Assembly (NCBI GenBank): GCA_018362895.1
Contig: JAHALR010000003.1
Span: forward strand, 124,001 to 188,000
Direction: 5' to 3'
DNA from: Clostridium sp.
GTDB lineage: Bacteria > Cyanobacteriota > Vampirovibrionia > Gastranaerophilales > Gastranaerophilaceae
DNA: 64,000 bases
In this document: positions 58,173 through 64,000 of the stretch, in pieces
Layout: every line of letters begins with the position of its first letter
Numbering within the stretch: the first letter of the stretch is position 1
Notes under the pieces: model-generated
Seen by the model: only the letters and a program-made list of their open reading frames with translations
Told to the model about the DNA's origin: nothing
Databases searched by the model: none
Made by a program: the position numbers and the translations under genes

Positions 58173-60170
58173 ATGGAAAATTTAACCACAGAAAAGTCAT
58201 CACTGCCTTCTGTTAAAAAATATGTTTTGAAAAAACAGGATACAAAGGCGCAATATAAAATAAACTATGAAAAAGAACTTAATCCTGCACAGCTCGAAGC
58301 TGTAAAAAGCAAAGACGGATCTATTCTTGTCATAGCAGGTGCCGGCTCAGGTAAGACTAAAACCCTGACATATCGTGTAGCAAGGCTTATTGAAAGCGGT
58401 GTAAAACCGGAGAATATTCTTCTTTTGACTTTTACAAAAAAAGCTGCTGACGAAATGCTCAACCGTGCTGTTATGATTTTGGACTCCAGATGCGAAAAAG
58501 TTGCAGGCGGTACTTTTCACTCTTTTTCAAATATGATTCTTCGTAAATATTCAAATTGCCTGGAGTTGAAAAACAATTTTACTATTATTGATAGGGCTGA
58601 TGCAGAAGATGTAATTAATCACATAAGAGGCAAGGTTGTTGAAAAACAGGAAAAACGTTTTCCGAGAAAAGGCACTATTCTTGATATTTATTCAAAAGCT
58701 GTGAATAAAAATATGAGTGCTGAATCGGTTATAGAAAGCGAATACAATCAGTTTTCGCACTGTGTTGAGAAGATAAACGAAATTTCTCAAGAATATATTG
58801 CATACAAAAGGCAAAACAGTCTCTTAGATTATGATGATTTACTGCTGTATCTAAAAACTTTGCTTACATCTAATGAAGAAATAAGAAAAAAACTTTCAAA
58901 TCAGTATAAATATATTTTGATAGATGAATATCAAGACACAAATTCTTTGCAGGCGGAGATAATCAGGCTGCTTGCTTGCGAACACAACAATGTTATGGCT
59001 GTTGGTGATGATTCTCAGAGTATTTATTCCTTTAGAGGAGCAAACTTTAGAAATATTCTTGATTTTCCTCATATATTTCCTGATACAAAAATTATAAAAC
59101 TTGAGCAAAATTACAGAAGCTCTCAGAACATACTGTCACTTACGAATAAAGTTATTGAGAAAGCTAAAGAAAAATATACAAAAACTTTGTTTTCTGACAT
59201 TGTTTCTTCTGAAGTTCCCGCTTTGATTTGCACAAATGATATGCAGACAGAGGCAGAGTTTGTTGCTCAAAGAATACTGGAACTTCAAGAGGATGATATC
59301 TCGTTGAATGATATGGCAGTTTTATGCAGAAGTGCAAGAATGACCTATAATCTGGAAATAGAACTGGCAAAGAGGGCTATTCCTTATAAAAAATTCGGCG
59401 GTCTCAAATTCATTGAAACAGCGCATGTAAAAGATGTGATTGCTCATTTGAGAGTTGTTCTGAATCCGAATGATATTATAAGCCTCAATAGAATACTTTT
59501 ATTATTAAACGGTGTCGGCTCACAGACTGCAATGAGACTTTTGCCTATGGTGGCTAAAGAAAATGTTGATACAGAAAAACTTATGCTACCTGCAAAAAGT
59601 TCTGACAGTATAAAAAAATTGTTTAATACAGTTGATACTCAGAGAAAATATCTCTTAAAGCCTTCGACTGTTGTTGATAATATTCTTTCTTATTATGAAC
59701 CTATTTTGATGGACAAATATGATGATTATGCGAAAAGATTGAAAGATTTGGAGCATTTTCATTATCTTTCTGAACAATATAGCAGTCTTGAGGATTTTTT
59801 GAGTGATTTGGCATTGGAACCGCCGGATTCTTCAGTTTCAGAAGTTGAAGACGGTGCACAAAAGGATGAATATTTAACTCTTTCTACAATTCACAGTGCA
59901 AAGGGACTTGAATGGAAGGCAGTGTTTATAATAGGTGCAGTTGATGGACGATTCCCTTCTGTATATTCCTTTAATTCAGAAGAAGAACTGGATGAGGAAT
60001 TAAGACTTATGTATGTTGCTGCAACCAGGGCAAAAACTTATCTTTATATTACCTATCCGATTGATATGTTTGATTATTCTACCAATATGGTGCTTTCAAA
60101 ACCTTCAAGATTTTTGGATGGAATAGATTCTGATATTTTGGAACGTTGGGCTCTGGAACTTGAAGAATGA
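58173..60170 (+). CDS. UvrD/Rep/PcrA-type ATP-dependent DNA helicase
   Basis: This 665-residue protein has motifs LNPAQLEAV (Q), GAGSGKTKTLTYRVA (I), LTFTKKAADEM (Ia), DYDDLL, IDEYQDTN (II), GDDSQSIYSFRGA (III), QNYRSSQNIL (IV), LSTIHSAKGLEW (V) and RLMYVAATRAK (VI). It is a superfamily I 3'-5' helicase for repair or replication restart. It is a little shorter than UvrD (720) and has a ~45-residue extra N-terminus. The ribosome site of ATG 58173 is weak. Confidence 0.95.
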   Translation: MENLTTEKSSLPSVKKYVLKKQDTKAQYKINYEKELNPAQLEAVKSKDGSILVIAGAGSGKTKTLTYRVARLIESGVKPENILLLTFTKKAADEMLNRAVMILDSRCEKVAGGTFHSFSNMILRKYSNCLELKNNFTIIDRADAEDVINHIRGKVVEKQEKRFPRKGTILDIYSKAVNKNMSAESVIESEYNQFSHCVEKINEISQEYIAYKRQNSLLDYDDLLLYLKTLLTSNEEIRKKLSNQYKYILIDEYQDTNSLQAEIIRLLACEHNNVMAVGDDSQSIYSFRGANFRNILDFPHIFPDTKIIKLEQNYRSSQNILSLTNKVIEKAKEKYTKTLFSDIVSSEVPALICTNDMQTEAEFVAQRILELQEDDISLNDMAVLCRSARMTYNLEIELAKRAIPYKKFGGLKFIETAHVKDVIAHLRVVLNPNDIISLNRILLLLNGVGSQTAMRLLPMVAKENVDTEKLMLPAKSSDSIKKLFNTVDTQRKYLLKPSTVVDNILSYYEPILMDKYDDYAKRLKDLEHFHYLSEQYSSLEDFLSDLALEPPDSSVSEVEDGAQKDEYLTLSTIHSAKGLEWKAVFIIGAVDGRFPSVYSFNSEEELDEELRLMYVAATRAKTYLYITYPIDMFDYSTNMVLSKPSRFLDGIDSDILERWALELEE

Positions 60171-60218
60171 ATACAATAAGCGTATAATTATGCCATTGAT
60201 AGAATATTAGGGGGCAAT

Positions 60219-61694
60219 ATGACCAACAAATTAGATGTGAGTGTCGCAAAGGGTCTTTTAGAACAAACTCCGGCAAATGTGCTTGTTGTAAACCTTTTTG
60301 AAGGCGTAAAAATTCCGGCAGGTGCAACCGGTGCAATTGATATTGCATTGGATGGTTTGATTTCAAAATTTGTAATAGAAAAAGAAGGCTTTGACGGCAA
60401 ATTTGGCTCAATGTATGTGATTCCAACATACGGCAAGATATTTGCCGATAAAGTTCTTATTGTCGGCTTAGGTAAGAATAAGGATTTTACTTTAAATAGG
60501 CTAAGAGAAATTTCTCAAAAAATCATTAAAAAATGTATGAAAATGAATAATGCTAAAAAAGTTATCTCTGTTCTGCACGGTGCGGGAATAGGCGGTTTTG
60601 ACCCTCAGCAGTCAGCTCAGATGATAACAGAAGGAACAATGATAGGTGCTTATTCTTTTGATAAATATAAATCTGAAAAAACACCGAAGAAAGTTGAAGA
60701 TTTCATCATTGTTGATATGGTTGAAGAAAATTGTAAAAAAGCTAAAGCCGGTATCAAAAAAGGTAAATTGATTGCTTCTGCCGTTAACATGGCAAGAGAT
60801 CTTTCAAATGAAGCACCCCAATATGCAACACCTTCAAAATTGGCTGAAATTGCACAGGAAATCAATGGTATTGATGTTCGTATCTATGAAAAAGATGAAA
60901 TCGAAAAAATGGGAATGGGTGCATTTCTCGCTGTGGGTAAGGGCAGCAGCCAGCCTCCTAAGTTTATTCACATGAGATATAAAAATGATAAAGCCCAAAG
61001 AAAAATTGCCATAATAGGTAAGGGAATTTGTTTTGATTCAGGCGGGCTTGATTTGAAACCTCCTTCATCGATGCTTAATATGAAAGATGACATGTCAGCA
61101 GCCGGTTCAGTGCTTGCGATTATGAGTGTTATAAAAGAATTGAAGCCGAATTGTGAAGTTCATGGCCTTATTGCGGCATGTGAAAATATGCCTGGATGTT
61201 CTGCTTACAAACCAGGAGATATTCTAACAGCTAAAAACGGAAAGACAATTGAAGTTGATAACACAGACGCTGAAGGAAGATTGACTCTTGCTGATGCCCT
61301 ATGTTATGCTTGCGAACTTGGCGTTGATGAAGTAATTGACATGGCTACTTTGACAGGCGCTTGTGTTGTTGCTTTGGGCAACACTGCTTCAGGTATAATG
61401 GGCAATCACCAATCAATGATTGATAAGTTAATCAAATGTGCAAATGCCGGCGGTGAAAAGATGTGGCAGCTGCCTATGTTTGAGGAATATAGAGACTCAT
61501 TGAAAAGTGATATAGCTGATATGAAAAACACAGGTTCGAGAATGGGTGGTACTCAAATAGCTGCTTTGTTCCTCCAGAACTTTGTTAAAAAAGTACACTG
61601 GGCTCATATTGATATAGCAGGTACAGCATATATTGATAAAAAAGGAGCAACAGGTGCAGGCGTCAGAACACTCATAAATTATCTTATGTCTTAA
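60219..61694 (+). CDS. pepA: Leucyl aminopeptidase (M17)
   Basis: This 491-residue protein has the M17 core: IGKGICFDSGGLDLKPPSSM, MKDDMSAAG, VDNTDAEGRLTLADALCYA and metal ligands as expected. It cleaves N-terminal residues from peptides and may act as a DNA-binding factor in some species. GGGGG precedes ATG 60219. It lies 48 nt after the helicase gene. Confidence 0.96.
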   Translation: MTNKLDVSVAKGLLEQTPANVLVVNLFEGVKIPAGATGAIDIALDGLISKFVIEKEGFDGKFGSMYVIPTYGKIFADKVLIVGLGKNKDFTLNRLREISQKIIKKCMKMNNAKKVISVLHGAGIGGFDPQQSAQMITEGTMIGAYSFDKYKSEKTPKKVEDFIIVDMVEENCKKAKAGIKKGKLIASAVNMARDLSNEAPQYATPSKLAEIAQEINGIDVRIYEKDEIEKMGMGAFLAVGKGSSQPPKFIHMRYKNDKAQRKIAIIGKGICFDSGGLDLKPPSSMLNMKDDMSAAGSVLAIMSVIKELKPNCEVHGLIAACENMPGCSAYKPGDILTAKNGKTIEVDNTDAEGRLTLADALCYACELGVDEVIDMATLTGACVVALGNTASGIMGNHQSMIDKLIKCANAGGEKMWQLPMFEEYRDSLKSDIADMKNTGSRMGGTQIAALFLQNFVKKVHWAHIDIAGTAYIDKKGATGAGVRTLINYLMS

Positions 61695-61704
61695 ATTATA
61701 TATT

Positions 61705-61738
61705 AAAAAAGCCCCCTTTAATTAAAGGGGGGCTTTTT
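61705..61738. terminator. Bidirectional rho-independent terminator
   Basis: AAAAAGCCCCCTTTA and TAAAGGGGGGCTTTTT pair over ~14 bp with a short loop, and both flanks are A/T-runs. It lies between pepA and the convergent 123-residue gene. Confidence 0.93.
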
Positions 61739-61748
61739 AATAACCTTA

Positions 61749-62120
61749 TTACGCTTGTTCAGCTTTTTGGTCTGCTTGTTTTGCTCTGTTTTTATTGATT
61801 ACTTTATTTACAGCAGCTCCAATACCGAGGCCAACGAGGATAGCACTGGCAACAGTTAGTGAAATACCTGCTTTTCTTGTAAATTTTGTATATTTGTTGG
61901 CTACTTCTTTTGTTAGGCCATTGGACATAAGGTCTTGTCTTGTTTTTACCAATATTCTGGCAATTTTGTTTTTTACCTCCGGGTTTTTAGCAATTCCGTA
62001 AGAACATAAACCTGCATAACCGGTTCCGACTGCTAAACCTGTAATTGTACCGGCATGAGTTTTTTTGTATTCATTTCCTTTTTGGGTCTTTGCACCAAAT
62101 GAAACTGCTTGAATTGACAT
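61749..62120 (-). CDS. Small membrane protein with VSFGAK tag (123 aa)
   Basis: Begins MSIQAVSFGAKTQKGNEYKK. Two hydrophobic Gly/Ala-rich segments (GTITGLAVGTGYAGLCSYG; ISLTVASAILVGLGIGAAV) enclose a basic helical loop, and the C-terminus is Lys/Ala/Gln-rich. No known family. AAAGG precedes ATG 62120. It shares the basic, Ala-rich style and the short phenylalanine tag of other proteins in this window. Confidence 0.7.
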   Translation of the reverse strand: MSIQAVSFGAKTQKGNEYKKTHAGTITGLAVGTGYAGLCSYGIAKNPEVKNKIARILVKTRQDLMSNGLTKEVANKYTKFTRKAGISLTVASAILVGLGIGAAVNKVINKNRAKQADQKAEQA

Positions 62121-62207
62121 AATATACCTTTCTGTTTTTTCTTATATATGATTATAATGCGTGTAATGAAAATATTTTGTTATTTAGGTGTTATATGTTT
62201 ACAAATA

Positions 62208-63395
62208 TTATTCCTGGAGATTTTTTTCAGGAAGATATTTTACAAAATATGAAAGCATAAAAGGAATAAACGAAATAATCAAAAGTGTTTTTATTATGCC
62301 TATGTTTTGTGCTACATAGCCTATCAAAGGTAAAAATACACCTACTATACCCCAGCTGAAACCGCCGATGAAACCGGAAATCATACTTTTGTACTGAGGC
62401 ATAGTTCTTTGTGCCATTACCATATTTATTGAAACTGACAACATTGTGATAAACCCTGTCAGAACAAATAAGACAAAAGACAATGCCGGTGCTGTTTTTA
62501 TTATACTTACAAAAATTATTGTTAAAATGAAAGGAACTATTAAAGAGGTATAAAAAACATTTTTATATCCTATGACTTTTTCATACCTGCTGCTTATGTA
62601 TGTTCCGAATGCACCTACAGTCAAAAATACAAACACGGCTACACCTATCTGAAAAGCATTATATCCATGGTCTTTCCAATAGAATGGTAAAAGTATGCTA
62701 AAGCTTGAGGTAACAAGTGATTTGAGTGCTGATACCATTATTAAAATACGAACTGTTTTATTTTTAAAAATATCAGTCAATGTTGTTATAAATGAATTTT
62801 CGTTTTTTACAAAGTTTTTTGCCTGTATTTTAGGTACAAAGAGAAACACACAAAAGGCAAAAATTAAGCCCCAGGAAGCAGCAAGGGGTAATTTTGTTAC
62901 TCCGAAAACCTGTGTTATTGAAGAAGATATAATCGGCCCTAATGAATATCCGATTGTGCCTGCTGCAATAAAAATGCTCATGTTTCTAGCCAGATTTTCA
63001 CCGCTGTATCTTACTACAAAGCCGGTTGCTTGTGGGTGATAAAAACCAACACCTAAACCACCAATAATCAGACATAATGCGAGTTGCCATATATTATGCA
63101 CGAGCCCTGACATTGAGAAAGCTAAAGATGCGAGAATAATTCCCCAGAATATGAAGAATCTTTTTTGCCATTTGTCAGCAATGAAACCGAATACAGGTTG
63201 CATCATTGATGAGAATAATTGAGAAGCACTTAAAGCACATGTTGCCATGGCCAGACTTGCTCCTATATTAGCAACAATAAATGGCAAAATAGGATTTATA
63301 AAACTCGAATAACTATCAGACAATCCGTGTCCAAGTGTTAACCAAGCCAGTGCTTTTTTATTTTCTGACTGGGGATTGTTTTTATTGTTTTCCAT
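62208..63395 (-). CDS. MFS transporter, fosmidomycin-resistance (Fsr) type
   Basis: This 395-residue protein has 12 predicted helices. The motif LGHGLSDSYSSFINPILPF at residues ~21-40 and GGLGVGFYHPQATGF are typical of the Fsr-like MFS group. Drug or metabolite efflux by proton antiport is likely; substrate not determined. GAGGAAA precedes ATG 63395. It lies 27 nt after purH. Confidence 0.92.
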   Translation of the reverse strand: MENNKNNPQSENKKALAWLTLGHGLSDSYSSFINPILPFIVANIGASLAMATCALSASQLFSSMMQPVFGFIADKWQKRFFIFWGIILASLAFSMSGLVHNIWQLALCLIIGGLGVGFYHPQATGFVVRYSGENLARNMSIFIAAGTIGYSLGPIISSSITQVFGVTKLPLAASWGLIFAFCVFLFVPKIQAKNFVKNENSFITTLTDIFKNKTVRILIMVSALKSLVTSSFSILLPFYWKDHGYNAFQIGVAVFVFLTVGAFGTYISSRYEKVIGYKNVFYTSLIVPFILTIIFVSIIKTAPALSFVLFVLTGFITMLSVSINMVMAQRTMPQYKSMISGFIGGFSWGIVGVFLPLIGYVAQNIGIIKTLLIISFIPFMLSYFVKYLPEKNLQE

Positions 63396-63422
63396 TTTGT
63401 TTCCTCGATTAGTGTAAAATAT

Positions 63423-64000
63423 TTAGTGTTTGAAGTGTCTGATGCCTGTTGTTATCATAACCATTTCATATTTATCGGCTGCTGCTGTGACTTCTTTGTC
63501 TTTTATGCTGCCTCCGGGTTGGATTATTCCGCCGATTCGGCATTGTGCTGCTGCTTGAATATTATCAATTGCAGGGAAAAATCCGTCGGATGCTGCAACA
63601 GCATCTTTTGCACCATCGCATGCTTTATTAAGCGCAATTTCCATTGAGTCAATTCTGCTTGTTTGTCCTCCGCATATTGCCAGTGTTTTGAAGTCTTTTG
63701 CAATTACTATTGCATTAGATTTAACATGTTTGCATACTTTCCAGGCAAACACCATGTCTTCAACCATTTCAGTTGATGGCTTTTTCTTTGTAACCACCTG
63801 AAATGTATCTTTGTCTAGTTCTTTGTTATCAATCTCTTGAATGAGCGTACCGAAAGGTGTTTCTTTGATTTCTTTTTGAATAAGAGTTTTATATATTTTT
63901 AAGGGTGTATTGAGCTTTATAATTCTCAAATTTTTCTTTGCTTTTAATATCTCCAGAGCTTCATCGGAAAATTCGGGAGCTATTACAACTTCTAAGAAAA
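63423..64000 (-). CDS. purH: AICAR transformylase/IMP cyclohydrolase, C-terminal part (partial)
   Basis: Open to the right edge, so only the last ~192 residues are visible. EVVIAPEFSDEALEIL, VVTKKKPSTEMVEDMVFAWK and SDGFFPAIDNIQAAAQ then GGIIQPGGSIKDKEV are the conserved AICAR transformylase end, with the final MITTGIRHFKH. It catalyses the last two steps of IMP synthesis. The N-terminal cyclohydrolase half lies outside the window. Confidence 0.96.
   Translation of the reverse strand, partial: FLEVVIAPEFSDEALEILKAKKNLRIIKLNTPLKIYKTLIQKEIKETPFGTLIQEIDNKELDKDTFQVVTKKKPSTEMVEDMVFAWKVCKHVKSNAIVIAKDFKTLAICGGQTSRIDSMEIALNKACDGAKDAVAASDGFFPAIDNIQAAAQCRIGGIIQPGGSIKDKEVTAAADKYEMVMITTGIRHFKH

Overview
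This window is AT-rich bacterial chromosome with tightly packed genes and no phage, transposase, rRNA or CRISPR that I can see. The gene content suggests an anaerobic, fermentative, envelope-bearing bacterium: 2-oxoacid:ferredoxin oxidoreductase, rubredoxin plus flavodiiron protein for oxygen removal, a type IV pilin-like protein and a chemosensory cluster. Several signs point to the non-photosynthetic sister group of Cyanobacteria (Vampirovibrionia/Melainabacteria, order Gastranaerophilales). These are a DUF1822-like domain beside a sigma factor, small membrane proteins with short N-terminal tags such as ISFKS or VSFGAK, and many prepilin, TPR and HEAT proteins. This placement is an inference from protein style, not from a marker gene alignment.

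Layout. 1-2.6 kb: ferredoxin oxidoreductase subunits (alpha partial, beta, gamma) and purine nucleoside phosphorylase. 2.6-9.7 kb (minus): an unusual operon of a 956-residue membrane protein (DUF1822-like, anti-sigma zinc finger, acidic stalk, TonB-like end), a sigma-70-like factor and a zinc-ribbon STAND/AAA ATPase with a long helical C-terminus. 9.8-16.6 kb: Era, aquaporin, TPR protein, prepilin-like protein, CcdA with thioredoxin, a minimal nucleotidyltransferase and tRNA-Ser. An orphan terminator at 13.75 kb hints at a small RNA. 16.7-22.3 kb: LemA/DUF3137 pair, a kinase-fold protein and a histidine kinase with its LuxR-type regulator. 22.3-28.4 kb: flavodoxin-like reductase, maltose-acetyltransferase-like enzyme, class II photolyase, esterase, GlmU, CobO.

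28.4-28.8 kb is non-coding with a run of GC-rich hairpins. 28.8-40.3 kb: rhodanese, SF2 helicase, then a minus-strand run (XRE regulator, TlyA, metallophosphoesterase, MBL-fold enzyme, TPR lipoprotein-size protein). A small ORF at 35.5 kb sits behind a near-consensus promoter and a perfect 13-bp inverted repeat. TatD, a HEAT-like protein and PheT follow. 40.3-47 kb: Bax-inhibitor-1 protein and a chemosensory module (HD protein, CheA-receiver hybrid, membrane MCP, tandem CheW).

47-52.9 kb: a GT-C-like membrane protein. After it come a consensus promoter and a long leader that reads like a cobalamin riboswitch, leading into an operon of clade-specific proteins of unknown function; this is the strongest candidate for something undescribed. 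52.8-56.2 kb (minus): a YIDPGSGS-motif small protein, a methyltransferase and a membrane sulfatase-fold enzyme, translationally coupled. 56.2-64 kb: XRE regulator, flavodiiron protein with rubredoxin (49 residues), UvrD-type helicase, leucyl aminopeptidase, a small membrane protein, an MFS transporter and the 3' part of purH.

Many convergent neighbours overlap by 4 nt at their stop codons, and several genes start with TTG or GTG. Start choices below were made from visible Shine-Dalgarno sequences.
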